A stretch of 64,000 nt of DNA from JAHFUI01 sp039931615 (GTDB lineage Bacteria > Acidobacteriota > Vicinamibacteria > Vicinamibacterales > CAVVIG01): positions 1 to 64,000 of the forward strand of contig JBDTRR010000024.1 in NCBI GenBank assembly GCA_039931615.1, given 5' to 3'. Made by a program: the position numbers and the translations under genes. The notes under the pieces are model-generated. The model made no database searches. It saw only the letters and a program-made list of their open reading frames with translations, and was not told where the DNA came from. This document shows, in pieces, positions 26,309 through 35,062 of this stretch. Numbering within the stretch: position 1 is the stretch's first letter; each line of letters begins with the position of its first letter.

Positions 26309-27217
26309 CTAGCCCAAGTAGGCAATCAGCGGCGTCAGCGTAAACGGGCTCAACAGCGTCGACAGGAACACCGCGCTGGTGACGAACGCCGGCGCCGCAT
26401 CGAACTCCAGCGCCAGGATCGTGGTGACCACGGCGACCGGCATCGACGCCAGGACGACTCCGGCCTGGCGCGCGGTGCCGGTCAGACCCAAGCCCCACGC
26501 CAGCCCGATCGCCAGCAGCGGCGCCACGACCAGCGACAGACCGACCGCGACGAAGACCACCTTCGGGCGGGCCGGGATGGTCGCCCGCTCGAGCTGCATG
26601 CCGAGCACCAGCAGCATCATCGGCAGCGCCGCGTCGCTCAGCAGCGAGATCGGCCGCATCACGACGAGCGGGAGTTCCCGTCCGGTCGCGATGACCATCG
26701 CCGCCGCGGCGACTCCGTAGATCGCCGGCACGCGGACGACGCCAGCCAGCGCGCGGCGGGCGTTCCCGCGCCCCGAGGCGGCCAGGAACACACCCACCGT
26801 ATACGTCATCAGCGACCCGACCACGAAGTAGACCGTCGCGTAGGACAGCGCCTCCGGGCCGAACGCGAACAGGACGACCGGGAGCCCGTAGTTGCCGCCG
26901 TTGGAGAAGATGACCACCAGCAGGAACGCGCTCAACTCGGGCCGGCTGAGACGGAGCGGCACCGCCACCAGACGGGCAATCAGCCCCATCCCCGCCGCCA
27001 CCAGCAGCGCCAGGACCGCCATCTTGCCGAACAGCGGGCCGACCAGCTTCGACGTCACCAGCATTCTGAACACCAGGCTCGGGACCAGCGCGTAGAACAC
27101 GATGTGGGCGAGCGTCCTGACGCTGGCCTGCAGGTAGCGGGCGAGGATGAATCCAATCCCGGCGACGACGAAGACCGGCATGATGTCCGAGGCGAAAATG
27201 GAAAGAAGGAGGTTCAC
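26309..27217 (-). CDS. AEC-family (auxin efflux carrier-like) transporter
   Basis: The product has 302 residues from a probable GTG at 27217, with about ten membrane segments. The AEC pattern is visible as 'IMPVFVVAGIGFILAR', 'SNGGNYGLPVVLFAFG', 'SLLSDAALPMMLLVLGMQL' and a C-terminal 'MPVAVVTTILALEF'. Bacterial members export or exchange organic acids or malonate-like compounds. It is convergent with the MBL gene across 34 bases and divergent from the histidine kinase gene with only 17 bases between the proposed starts. That gap is too short for two full promoters, so one start may lie further in or promoters overlap coding sequence. Confidence 0.85.
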   Translation of the reverse strand: MNLLLSIFASDIMPVFVVAGIGFILARYLQASVRTLAHIVFYALVPSLVFRMLVTSKLVGPLFGKMAVLALLVAAGMGLIARLVAVPLRLSRPELSAFLLVVIFSNGGNYGLPVVLFAFGPEALSYATVYFVVGSLMTYTVGVFLAASGRGNARRALAGVVRVPAIYGVAAAAMVIATGRELPLVVMRPISLLSDAALPMMLLVLGMQLERATIPARPKVVFVAVGLSLVVAPLLAIGLAWGLGLTGTARQAGVVLASMPVAVVTTILALEFDAAPAFVTSAVFLSTLLSPFTLTPLIAYLG

Positions 27218-27234
27218 GCGCTATTCTCCGATGT

Positions 27235-28572
27235 GTGACCCGGCCGCTCTCGCGCCCGCGATCCCCGACCAGGGGACTGCTGCTCGGGCTGATCATCACC
27301 CTGGCGGCAGTGACAGCGTACTCCCTCTACGTCACCAGCCAGATCACCGGCCTGCGCGAGCTGCAGCGCGGGCTGGCGGACCGCAACCGGCAGGACTCCC
27401 TCCAGCTGCTGCGCATCCAGAACGATCTCAACTCGCTCGGCCTGGCCATGCGCGACATGCTGGACGCCGACGAGCCGTACCCGCTGACCGCCTGGTCGGC
27501 GCAGTTCGACCGCCTGCGCGCCGAGCTCGATAGCGCGTTGAAGCGCGAGCAGGAAGTGGCGGTCGCGCGCCGGACGCCGGAGCAGCAGCGCTACCTCGCC
27601 ACGTCACTGGCGCAGTTCTGGGATGCCGCCGACCGCATCTTCGCGCTCGCCGGCAACGGCCAGGAGGCCGAGGCGCGCGTCCAGATCAGGCTGTCGCTCC
27701 AGGCGCGCCAGGCGGCGCTCAGCACGGCGGTCGCCCGCCTGCTGGTCGAGAACAACGGGAGCGAGGAGCAGACCGCTCAGCGCGTCCAGGACATCTACGA
27801 TCGCGTCCAGCGCCAGGTCTACTGGCTGCTGTCGGCGGTCCTGATCGCGATCGTGCTGACCAGCCTCTACCTGATTCGATCCAACCGCCGGCTGTTCGCC
27901 GAGATCGGATCACTGTCCGCCCAGCGCGGCGAACTGGTGCAGCGTCTGATCGCCGCCCGCGAGTCGACGCTCCATCACATCTCGCGCGAGCTGCACGATG
28001 AGTTCGGGCAGATTCTGACCGCGATGGGCGCGATGCTGGGGCGCGCCGGCCGTCACGCGCCGGAGGGATCGCCGCTGCGCGCCGAACTGCGCGAGGTCCG
28101 CGAACTGGCGCAATCGACGCTCGACAACGTGCGCAGCCTGTCACAGGCGCTGCATCCGTCGATCCTCGACGAGACCGGGCTGGAGAGCGCGATCGAATGG
28201 TATCTGCCGACCGTCGAGAAACAGGTCGGCCTGACCATCGCTTATCAGCGCGCCGGGCCGGCGCTGCCGGTCAACGGCACGGCGGCGATTCACGTCTACC
28301 GCGTGCTGCAGGAAGCGCTCAACAACGTCGCCCGCCACTCGGGGGCCGACCGCGCCTGGGTGCGGCTGACGCAGGACGCCGGCATCCTCGAGCTGGAGGT
28401 CGAAGATCATGGCAAGGGGCTCGGTCCGACTCCGGGGCGCGGACTGGGCGTCGTCGCGATGCGGGAGCGGGCGGAACTGCTGGGCGGAGCGATCGAATTC
28501 CTCGTCCCGGCCACCGGCGGCACGCTGGTGCGATTGAGGGTACCGTTGGAGGCGGCGGAAGGCACGCCCTGA
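27235..28572 (+). CDS. NarL-type sensor histidine kinase (HisKA_3)
   Basis: The product has 445 residues from a GTG at 27235. Two membrane segments (residues ~14-33 and ~197-215) flank a helical periplasmic sensor that resembles the CHASE3 or four-helix-bundle type. Then come the dimerisation/phospho-acceptor box 'ISRELHDEFGQ' (His254) and a HATPase_c domain with 'VLQEALNNVARHS' and 'VEDHGKGLG', and 'GLGVVAMRERAELLGG'. It should phosphorylate the response regulator encoded two bases downstream. No input signal is evident from the sensor. Confidence 0.92.
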   Translation: MTRPLSRPRSPTRGLLLGLIITLAAVTAYSLYVTSQITGLRELQRGLADRNRQDSLQLLRIQNDLNSLGLAMRDMLDADEPYPLTAWSAQFDRLRAELDSALKREQEVAVARRTPEQQRYLATSLAQFWDAADRIFALAGNGQEAEARVQIRLSLQARQAALSTAVARLLVENNGSEEQTAQRVQDIYDRVQRQVYWLLSAVLIAIVLTSLYLIRSNRRLFAEIGSLSAQRGELVQRLIAARESTLHHISRELHDEFGQILTAMGAMLGRAGRHAPEGSPLRAELREVRELAQSTLDNVRSLSQALHPSILDETGLESAIEWYLPTVEKQVGLTIAYQRAGPALPVNGTAAIHVYRVLQEALNNVARHSGADRAWVRLTQDAGILELEVEDHGKGLGPTPGRGLGVVAMRERAELLGGAIEFLVPATGGTLVRLRVPLEAAEGTP

Positions 28573-28574
28573 AC

Positions 28575-29204
28575 ATGGCCGAGACGATCACCGTTCTGCT
28601 CGCCGACGATCACAGCCTGGTGCGGCGCGGTTTCCGGCGTCTGCTCGAAGACGACCCGTCGATCGTCGTCGTCGGCGAGGCGAGCGGCGGCGAGCAGGCG
28701 ATCCAGCTCGCGGCGGAGCTGCAGCCTCGGGTCATCGTCATGGACTGCGCCATGCCGGGCACCAGCGGGCTGATCGCGACCCGCCGGATCCTCGAGCACG
28801 CCCCGGGCATCGCCATCCTGATGCTCAGCATGCACGCCGAGGAGACGCTGGTCCGCCAGGCGATGGAGGCCGGGGCGCGCGGCTATATCCTCAAGAGCGC
28901 GCTCGACCTCGACCTGGCGGCGGCGGTGCATCGGGTCGCCGCCGGGGAAACCGTGCTCGACCCCGCGGTGTCGCGGCCGCCGTCACTGAAAGGCGAACGC
29001 ACGCACGGGCTGACGCCGCGTGAACTCCAGGTGCTGCAGCTGATCTGCGACGGCCACTCGAATCGCGAGATCGCCCGGAAACTGGCGCTGAGTGCCAACA
29101 CGGTCGCGGTCCATCGCGCCAACATCATGAGCGCGCTCGACATCCACAAGACGGCGGAACTGGTCGTCTACGCGATCCACCACGGCCTGGTCACCCTGCC
29201 GTGA
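28575..29204 (+). CDS. NarL/FixJ-family response regulator
   Basis: The product has 209 residues from the ATG at 28575; the open frame extends upstream inside the kinase gene and is not used. The receiver domain carries 'LLADDHSLVRRG' and phospho-acceptor Asp57 in 'VIVMDCAMPG', with 'ILKSAL' at the conserved Lys. The C-terminal LuxR-type helix-turn-helix (residues ~140-205) reads 'LTPRELQVLQLICDGHSNRE' and continues with 'VAVHRANIMSALDI'. It forms a two-component pair with the upstream kinase. Its TGA overlaps the GTG of the FG-GAP gene, so it is coupled to that gene, which may also be a target of the system. Confidence 0.93.
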   Translation: MAETITVLLADDHSLVRRGFRRLLEDDPSIVVVGEASGGEQAIQLAAELQPRVIVMDCAMPGTSGLIATRRILEHAPGIAILMLSMHAEETLVRQAMEAGARGYILKSALDLDLAAAVHRVAAGETVLDPAVSRPPSLKGERTHGLTPRELQVLQLICDGHSNREIARKLALSANTVAVHRANIMSALDIHKTAELVVYAIHHGLVTLP

Positions 29205-30880
29205 ACCGGCGCGCCTTCATCGAGCGGACCGCCGGCGCCGGACTGGCGGCGGCCTGGCCAGCGGGCGCCGCGGCGCAGGCGCCGCCACTGGGCTTCCGGC
29301 TGACGAACGTCACCGGCGCGGCCGGCATCGACTTCCAGCACAACAACGGCGCCTACGGTGGCCGGCTGTTGCCCGAGACGCTGGGATCGGGGTGCGCGTT
29401 TCTCGACTACGACGCCGATGGCTGGTTGGATATCCTGCTGGTCAACGGCATGGACTGGCCCGGCCACGGCCGCCGCCGCTCGACGCTGCGCCTGTTCCGC
29501 AACAACCGCAACGGCACGTTCACCGATGTGACGCGCCGCGCCGGCCTCGAGGTCGAGATCTACGGGATGGGAATCGCCGTCGGCGATTTCAACAACGACG
29601 GCTATCCCGATCTCTTCATCAGCTGCGTCGGACAGAACCGGCTGTTCCGCAATACGGGCCAGGGCACGTTCCTCGACGTCACCCGATCGAGCGGGCTCGG
29701 CCGCCGCGTCGGGCTCAGCACCTCGGCGCTGTGGTTCGACTTCGACCGTGACGGCCTGCTCGATCTGTTCGTCTGCAACTACGTCAAGTGGTCGGCCGAA
29801 CACGACGTCTTCTGCAGCCTCGACGGAAAGCAGAAATCGTACTGCACGCCGGAAGCGTACCGCGGCGACAGCTGCTGGCTGTTCCGCAACCGCGGCAACG
29901 GCACCTTCGAGGACGTCACCGCCACCAGCGGCGTCTTCGACTCGAGCTCGAAGGCGCTCGGCGTGGCGATGCTCGACGACGACCGGGACGGCTGGCCCGA
30001 CCTGTTCGTCGCCAACGACACCCAGCCGAACAAGCTCTACCGCAACCTGCGCAACGGCCGGTTCAAGGAGGTGGCGCTCGGCGCCGGCCTGGCCTTGAGC
30101 GCGGAAGGAAAAGCGCGCGCCGGCATGGGGGTCGACGTCGGCGACTTCGACGGCTCCGGCCGGCCCGGCCTGGCCATCACGAATTTCGACAACGAGATGA
30201 TCGGTCTGTATCGGGCGACCGGCGCCGGCATCTACGAGGACGTCGCGACGCGGGCCGGCATCGGCCAACCGTCGCGCAGCACGCTCGGTTTCGGCTGCGC
30301 CTTCGTCGACCTCGATCTGGACGGCGCGCTGGATCTGGTCGTCGCCAACGGCCACATCGACGAGACCGTCCGCAACATCCGCGGCAACACCGGGTACGCC
30401 CAGCCGCCGCACCTGTTCCTGAACCAGGGCAACGGGACGTTTCGCGATGTCGCGGCGGCGGCCGGCGCCGATTTCGTGCAGCCCCGGGTCGGACGGGGGC
30501 TCGCCTGCGGCGACTTCGACCGCGACGGCGACGTCGACCTGCTGATCACGACAAACAATGGTCCGGCGGCGCTGTTCCGCAACGATCAGCTCGGCGGCAA
30601 CCGCAGTCTCAGGTTCCGTCTCGTCGGCACGAAATCGAATCGCGATGCCATCGGCGCGTCGGTGCGGCTGTTCGACAACGGCGCGTCCCAGTCCCGTCTG
30701 GTGAAGAGCGGATCGAGCTATCTGTCGCAATCGGAACTGACGGTGACATTCGGCACCGGCCGCCGCGATCGCGTCGATCGGGTGGTCGTCGATTGGCCGA
30801 GCGGGCGGACCGAAGAGTTCAAGGGACTCGCCACCGGCCGCACCTACGAGATCGTCGAAGGCAAGGGCCTCACACCTTAG
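29201..30880 (+). CDS. exported CRTAC1-type FG-GAP repeat / ASPIC-UnbV protein
   Basis: The product has 559 residues from a GTG at 29201. The N-terminus NRRAFIERTAGAG has a twin-arginine pattern and a hydrophobic stretch, so Tat export is likely. Seven FG-GAP/VCBS blades follow, each with an Asp-rich calcium loop such as DYDADGWLDI, DFNNDGYPDL, DFDRDGLLDL, DLDLDGALDL and DFDRDGDVDL, making an integrin-like beta-propeller. The C-terminal ~70 residues are an ASPIC/UnbV domain ('VKSGSSYLSQSE', 'VVVDWPSGRTEEF'). These secreted proteins bind calcium and probably ligands or surfaces; no enzyme activity is known to me. Coupling to a two-component system is notable. Confidence 0.9.
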   Translation: MNRRAFIERTAGAGLAAAWPAGAAAQAPPLGFRLTNVTGAAGIDFQHNNGAYGGRLLPETLGSGCAFLDYDADGWLDILLVNGMDWPGHGRRRSTLRLFRNNRNGTFTDVTRRAGLEVEIYGMGIAVGDFNNDGYPDLFISCVGQNRLFRNTGQGTFLDVTRSSGLGRRVGLSTSALWFDFDRDGLLDLFVCNYVKWSAEHDVFCSLDGKQKSYCTPEAYRGDSCWLFRNRGNGTFEDVTATSGVFDSSSKALGVAMLDDDRDGWPDLFVANDTQPNKLYRNLRNGRFKEVALGAGLALSAEGKARAGMGVDVGDFDGSGRPGLAITNFDNEMIGLYRATGAGIYEDVATRAGIGQPSRSTLGFGCAFVDLDLDGALDLVVANGHIDETVRNIRGNTGYAQPPHLFLNQGNGTFRDVAAAAGADFVQPRVGRGLACGDFDRDGDVDLLITTNNGPAALFRNDQLGGNRSLRFRLVGTKSNRDAIGASVRLFDNGASQSRLVKSGSSYLSQSELTVTFGTGRRDRVDRVVVDWPSGRTEEFKGLATGRTYEIVEGKGLTP

Positions 30881-30895
30881 CGGGCAACGAGATCC

Positions 30896-31270
30896 TCAAA
30901 CGCGATCTGACGACCTCGCGTGCGCCGCGTGGCGTTCCCCCAGGAGGCTCCCGGCCAGCGCCGCAGCCCCCCAGACGGCGACGGCCGCCGCGCCGAGTGC
31001 CACCCCCGGGCTCCGCTCACGGAGGCGAATCGCGTCGTGCAGGTCGCTCGCCAGCCGCATGCCGAGCGCCAGCGGGCCGCCACCCCTGAGGAGCATTGCC
31101 CCGACGATGAGGTCGCGAGCGCCGAGCATACGGCCGAGATCAGGATCGTCGCCCATCAACCCGGTCAGGCTGCGCGGATGGACAACGCCCCAGACTCCGA
31201 ACGCAAGAGAGCCGAGGCCGAACAGTTTCACCGAACCGTCTACAAAGTTCATGATGATGGTCAGCAGCAT
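30896..31270 (-). CDS. small integral membrane protein, unknown
   Basis: The product has 124 residues from the ATG at 31270 (a TTG at 31294 and an ATG at 31252 are alternatives). Four hydrophobic segments are visible: 'VKLFGLGSLAFGVWGVV', 'LIVGAMLLRGGGPLALG', 'VALGAAAVAVWGAAALAG' and a shorter N-terminal one. The layout, with Arg/Asp pairs between helices ('MLGARDLIVGAMLL'), is like the DUF4267/DoxX-like small membrane proteins. No catalytic motif is present. It is convergent with the FG-GAP gene. Confidence 0.65.
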   Translation of the reverse strand: MLLTIIMNFVDGSVKLFGLGSLAFGVWGVVHPRSLTGLMGDDPDLGRMLGARDLIVGAMLLRGGGPLALGMRLASDLHDAIRLRERSPGVALGAAAVAVWGAAALAGSLLGERHAAHARSSDRV

Positions 31271-31321
31271 CCGGGTCAGGGTTCGTCCGGGCAAGGCCCA
31301 GGGGCACGTCGGTCGGATGGG

Positions 31322-31744
31322 CTACTCTTGACCGCGTCCTCCAGGGCCACGCTGGGCCTTGACGGCGCTCCGCAGCTTCTTGGACGCCAGCCGCTTCTCG
31401 CGCGCGCCCGGTCGCGGCTTGGTCGGCCGGCGCCGCTTCGGCCGGCGCGCCGCCTGCTGCAACAGCACCAGCAGGCGCGCCCGCGCCGCCTCACGGTTCT
31501 GCGACTGCGTGCGGTGCTCGCGGCTGTCGATCAGCAGCACGCCGCCCGCCGTCACCCGCTTCCCTCCCAGCACGATCAAGCGCTCCTTGACGTCCGGCGG
31601 CAGCGAGGAATGGCCGATGTCGAAGCGCAGTTCGACAGCCGTGGTGACCTTGTTGACGTTCTGGCCTCCCGGCCCGGACGCCCGGACGAAGTGCTCCTCC
31701 ATTTCGCGGTCGTGGACGACGATGGTATCGGTGACGCGGAGCAT
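31322..31744 (-). CDS. arfB: alternative ribosome-rescue factor ArfB (YaeJ-like)
   Basis: The product has 140 residues from the ATG at 31744 (the ATG at 31756 would add four). A single peptidyl-hydrolase domain carries the GGQ motif in 'ASGPGGQNVNKVTTAVELRF' at residues 26-28. It lacks the stop-codon-recognition domains of RF1 and RF2. The C-terminal ~45 residues are a strongly basic tail (RRPKRRRPTKPRP..KKLRS), the part that enters the empty mRNA channel. The factor frees ribosomes stalled on mRNAs without stop codons. Length and tail match ArfB. Confidence 0.92.
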   Translation of the reverse strand: MLRVTDTIVVHDREMEEHFVRASGPGGQNVNKVTTAVELRFDIGHSSLPPDVKERLIVLGGKRVTAGGVLLIDSREHRTQSQNREAARARLLVLLQQAARRPKRRRPTKPRPGAREKRLASKKLRSAVKAQRGPGGRGQE

Positions 31745-31841
31745 TCTAGTACCCACGCTACCATTTCCTGCGGGTCACTGATTCCACGAAAAGGGGTCGG
31801 GTGTAAAATGACCACCGGTGCTCAAGCTCAAGGAGGATGAC

Positions 31842-32246
31842 GTGAAGCGTGTGCGGATGTTTACTTTGCTGACTCTGCTGGCGTGTCTCGCCGTCGCGGC
31901 CACGGCGGCGGCGCAATTCGGACATCCCTTGAAAGGCACCTGGAGCGGCGACTGGGGTCCCGACAAGAACAACCGGACCCACCTGTTGATCGAGATCAAG
32001 TGGGACGGGAAGGCGTTGACGGGAACGTTGAATCCCGGCCCGGACGCCGCACCGCTGCAGAATCTGACGGTCAACCCGGAGAGCTGGATCGTCCATTTCG
32101 AAGCCGATGCCAAGGACGCCTCCGGCAAGGCGGTCCGCTCAATCGTCGACGGAAAGGTCGAGAACCTGGGCGCCTACGACCGGATCATCACGGGTACCTG
32201 GAGTCAGGCCTCTACGAAGGGCGACTTCAAGATCACGATGAACTGA
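31842..32246 (+). CDS. small secreted protein of unknown function
   Basis: The product has 134 residues from a GTG at 31842, chosen because AAGGAGG lies five bases upstream. A signal peptide (VRMFTLLTLLACLAVAATAAAQ) is followed by a ~110-residue beta-rich domain with 'PLKGTWSGDWGPDKNNRTHL', 'IEIKWDGKALTGTLNPG', 'WIVHFEADAK' and 'IITGTWSQASTKGDFKI'. The spacing of G-T-W and D-G-K-x-L-T-G motifs suggests a lipocalin-like or calycin barrel. Similar short proteins are frequent in Acidobacteria. An intrinsic terminator follows the stop codon. Confidence 0.8.
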   Translation: MKRVRMFTLLTLLACLAVAATAAAQFGHPLKGTWSGDWGPDKNNRTHLLIEIKWDGKALTGTLNPGPDAAPLQNLTVNPESWIVHFEADAKDASGKAVRSIVDGKVENLGAYDRIITGTWSQASTKGDFKITMN

Positions 32247-32271
32247 TTGCGAACAGGGTTGGTTCGAACAG

Positions 32272-32315
32272 AGGCGGGTCTCGCGCTTTTCTTTGCGCGG
32301 GGACCCGCCTTTTTC
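32272..32315 (+). terminator. intrinsic terminator
   Basis: AGGCGGGTC and GACCCGCCT pair, with inner CGCGC/GCGCG adding to the stem, followed immediately by TTTTTC. It lies 25 bases after the stop of the small secreted protein gene, which it should terminate. Confidence 0.8.
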
Positions 32316-32353
32316 TTTGCGCGGGCGGGGCTGGTAAGTCTAGCTGCGGGGAG

Positions 32354-33421
32354 CTACTTGCCGGAGAACACCGGCTGCCCGAAATCGTCAGTGAGACGCT
32401 GCAGGTACTTGTTGTTCTCCTGGCAGATGTATTCGGACAGTTCCCCGTTGGCCGTCCACGGGATATCCCACGCCACGGTGAATGGCCTGGTATAGGCGCC
32501 GAGGTCGTCGATCATGGCCTCGTAGTGGAGGGTGCCCTTGTTGGGCCGCGAGAACCGCTCCACCACGTGGAGCATGTCGGTGTGCGGATGGCCGAAGTAG
32601 TCGAGCCAGGTTCCTTCGTTGAAGCCGACGACGTCGACGACGAGGGTGTCGCCTTCCCAGCGGCCGACCGAGTGGCCGAGGTAAGTCGGGTTGAGGGCGT
32701 CTCCCTTGGGATGCTCGCGGCCATCCATGAAGATCTCGCGCCAGATGTGCGTGGCGCCCTCGAAGATCATGATGATCCGCTTCTGATCGGGCAGCTGGAT
32801 GATCTCGGCGGGATACGGAGTCGCCATCATCCGCGGGCCGCCCGGTGGCAGGCAATAGCCTTCGGGGTCGTATTTCGAGAGATTCTTCGAGTTGTAGTCG
32901 TAGACGGCCGCGGCCCACGGCTGGAACGGCACCCACGGCTCTGCCTTCGCGCCGCCACGTCCGCCGCCGCCCCCGCCTTCGCCACCACCCAATGGTGCGG
33001 CGCCGCGGGCGGCCGGAGCCGCCCCGCGGCCTTCGCCCGCCGCTGGCGCTGCGGTACCACCCCCGCCTCGGCGTCCCGCCGGCGGTGCGAGCAGCTGCCC
33101 ATCGGGGCCGATCGCCCGGGCGCCCATGTTGGTGATGTACGGAACGCTCCAGATGCCCTTTTCACCGGGCACTCGTCCGAGATTGATCGTGCCGTCGGCC
33201 AGTCGCGGAGTCGGTTCGGGTGGTCCCGCCTGACGGCCGCGGCCGCCCGCAGGAGCCTGCGCTGCAGGCTGTGCTGGAGCTTGGGCTGGAGCTTGGGCAG
33301 GAGCTTGAGTTGAAACGGCCACGACTGACAACACCATCGTCGCGGCCGTCGCAACTGCCAACTGGCCGATCACACGAGTTACCACCCTGAGCCTCCGTCG
33401 CGACAGATGACGATCGCGCAC
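32354..33421 (-). CDS. secreted protein of the acidobacterial 'WEGDTLVV' family, paralogue 2
   Basis: The product has 355 residues from a GTG at 33421. A leader (residues ~15-40) is followed by a Gln/Ala/Pro repeat ('APAQAPAQAPAQ') and an inserted Gly/Arg-rich linker near residues 110-160. The conserved domain then shows 'PWAAAVYDYNSKNLSKYDPEGYCLP', cited in part as 'YDPEGYCLPPGGPRMM', and further 'REIFMDGREHP', 'GHSVGRWEGDTLVVDVVG', 'HPHTDMLHVVERFSRPN' and the C-terminal 'YICQENNKYLQRL'. It is the closest match to the standard form of the family among the three paralogues. Function is unknown. Confidence 0.8.
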   Translation of the reverse strand: MRDRHLSRRRLRVVTRVIGQLAVATAATMVLSVVAVSTQAPAQAPAQAPAQPAAQAPAGGRGRQAGPPEPTPRLADGTINLGRVPGEKGIWSVPYITNMGARAIGPDGQLLAPPAGRRGGGGTAAPAAGEGRGAAPAARGAAPLGGGEGGGGGGRGGAKAEPWVPFQPWAAAVYDYNSKNLSKYDPEGYCLPPGGPRMMATPYPAEIIQLPDQKRIIMIFEGATHIWREIFMDGREHPKGDALNPTYLGHSVGRWEGDTLVVDVVGFNEGTWLDYFGHPHTDMLHVVERFSRPNKGTLHYEAMIDDLGAYTRPFTVAWDIPWTANGELSEYICQENNKYLQRLTDDFGQPVFSGK

Positions 33422-33504
33422 GATCCGAGAAGCCGCGTCGACGGCCCGGTGCCGCCGTGTTTGCGGCCCGGCGAAGCCGTCCTTAAGGCCCGGCGAAGCC
33501 GTAC

Positions 33505-33903
33505 TTAAGGCGTCGTGCCCTGGCTCGACGCCGCGAACATCCGCTTGCCGTTCAGCATGACGGTGCGGGCGTTGCCGATGTTGCTGCCGTCTTTCGCGCG
33601 GCTGCCCTCGACGATCACGACGTCGCCGATCTTCATCGAGTTGCGGGTCCAGCCCTGACGCATCAGGCCGTTCGGGCTGCCCATTTCCATGCCCCAGTTC
33701 GCCACCTTGCCGGTCGCGTCATCCTTGACGTCGATGTAGAAATACGCGTGCGGATTCATCCACTCGATCTTCGTCACCGTGCCGGTGACCTTGATCGGTT
33801 TGTTCGCGTCGAATTCGGCCGCAAACGAATGATGTGCAACCATCGGTACGCCGGACAGCAGTACGGCGATACCCGCAGCGAACATTGCCAACTTGATCTT
33901 CAT
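33505..33903 (-). CDS. DUF6152-like secreted protein
   Basis: The product has 132 residues from the ATG at 33903, with GGAGGGATCG upstream; the longer frame has no signal-like start. A signal peptide ends near MVAHHS. The mature ~105 residues show the family's 'HHSFAAEFDANKPIKVTGTV', then 'WMNPHAYFYIDVKDD', 'WGMEMGSPNGLMRQGW' and 'GDVVIVEGSRAKDGS'. It resembles a small OB-fold-like beta barrel. In Acidobacteria and Proteobacteria it often lies beside the 'WEGDTLVV' family genes, exactly as here (paralogues on both sides). A shared envelope role is inferred from this association. Confidence 0.85.
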   Translation of the reverse strand: MKIKLAMFAAGIAVLLSGVPMVAHHSFAAEFDANKPIKVTGTVTKIEWMNPHAYFYIDVKDDATGKVANWGMEMGSPNGLMRQGWTRNSMKIGDVVIVEGSRAKDGSNIGNARTVMLNGKRMFAASSQGTTP

Positions 33904-34139
33904 CGATCCCTCCATACTGATGTGGTCAGACTCGCCCGAATTGTACACCGCTTCCGGTTCAGTCGGCGGCAAATCTCGACGTCCGCGCGCGACTATTTTC
34001 GTAGGTCCGTGCCCGGGTGTCAAACCAGAATTTACCAGTTGACATGAAAACCCGCCCGAAGCTGCCGGCCGGCATCATCGCCAGACCTCTTGACGCTATG
34101 ATCTCCGTGCCCGAGCCTGCGATCAGCAAGGAGCCACCC

Positions 34140-35006
34140 GTGATCAAGCCGCCCGTGACCAAGGCAATAAACCTCCTGCCCGCAATCGCCGCCGCCCTGG
34201 CGTTGGCAGTCTCAAGCACCGGCGGCCTTGCGATCGGCGCGCAAACCGCCCGCCCCGACGCCAATGCCGCGGCCCCGGCCCCACGTCTCGCGAACGGCCG
34301 CCCCGATCTGACCGGCGTGTGGATGCCGCCCTACGTGCCGGACATGACCCGGAGCGCTCGTGACCAGCGCGGGTACGCCGAGCCGCCGTTCTCGCCCGCG
34401 GACACGCCGCAGGCCCGGCAGGCGATCTACGCCAGGGGTAACCGGGCCGAGTTGCCGTTCACCGCCTGGGGCCTCCAGGATTGGTCGGCCTATGACGCCG
34501 CCGACGGCGACTACACCGGCAGCTGCCTGCCCTACGGCCTGACGCGCTCCTTCAACGCCCCCTACCCCTACCAGATCCTGCAGAGCGATCAGTCGCTTGC
34601 GGTGCTGTTCGAGCTCAACACCTGGCACCACCTGATTACCTTCGCCGACCGCCATCCCGCCGAACTCGATCCGACCTGGTTCGGCCACTCCATCGGACGC
34701 TGGGACGAAGACACGCTGGTCGTCGACACCATCGGCTTCAACGGCTACACCCGTCTCGACACCATCGGCCACCCGCACAGCGCCGCGCTTCACGTCACCC
34801 AGACCTTCGCCCGTACCGATGCCGACCACATCGCCTACACCGTGACGATCGACGACCCGAAGACGTACACGAAGACGTGGAACAACGAGCGCGTCCTGAC
34901 GCGGCTCAAGACGCCGCTGCTCGAGTACTCATGCGAAGAGAACAACAAGAGCCTGTGGGACGGCCGGATCAAGGCGTGGACGCCGCCGTGGGCGACGAAG
35001 AAATAA
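34140..35006 (+). CDS. secreted protein of the acidobacterial 'WEGDTLVV' family, paralogue 3
   Basis: The product has 288 residues from a GTG at 34140, with AAGGAG seven bases upstream; the frame continues upstream without signal-like sequence. After a signal peptide (INLLPAIAAALALAVSSTGG) come 'RPDLTGVWMPPYVPDMTR', 'YTGSCLPYGLTRSFNAPYPY', 'HSIGRWDEDTLVVDTIGFN', 'IGHPHSAALHVTQTF' and 'LEYSCEENNKSLWDG'. The core motif reads W-D-E-D-T-L-V-V instead of W-E-G-D. It is divergent from the DUF6152-like gene. As with the other two copies, no function is known. Confidence 0.78.
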   Translation: MIKPPVTKAINLLPAIAAALALAVSSTGGLAIGAQTARPDANAAAPAPRLANGRPDLTGVWMPPYVPDMTRSARDQRGYAEPPFSPADTPQARQAIYARGNRAELPFTAWGLQDWSAYDAADGDYTGSCLPYGLTRSFNAPYPYQILQSDQSLAVLFELNTWHHLITFADRHPAELDPTWFGHSIGRWDEDTLVVDTIGFNGYTRLDTIGHPHSAALHVTQTFARTDADHIAYTVTIDDPKTYTKTWNNERVLTRLKTPLLEYSCEENNKSLWDGRIKAWTPPWATKK

Positions 35007-35010
35007 CCAG

Positions 35011-35056
35011 AAATGCAGAGTGCGGAATGCGACATGCAGAATGAGATGCGGACGGT
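35011..35056. repeat. GCAGAGTGCGGAATGCGACATGCAGAA simple repeat (relative of 23165-23240)
   Basis: The pattern ATGCAGAGTGCGGAATGC then ATGCAGAATGAGATGCGG is the reverse complement of the GCATTCTGCATTCCGCAT units at 23165-23240. It fills the convergent gap before the DUF1932 oxidoreductase gene. Confidence 0.7.
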
Positions 35057-35062
35057 TGCGCA

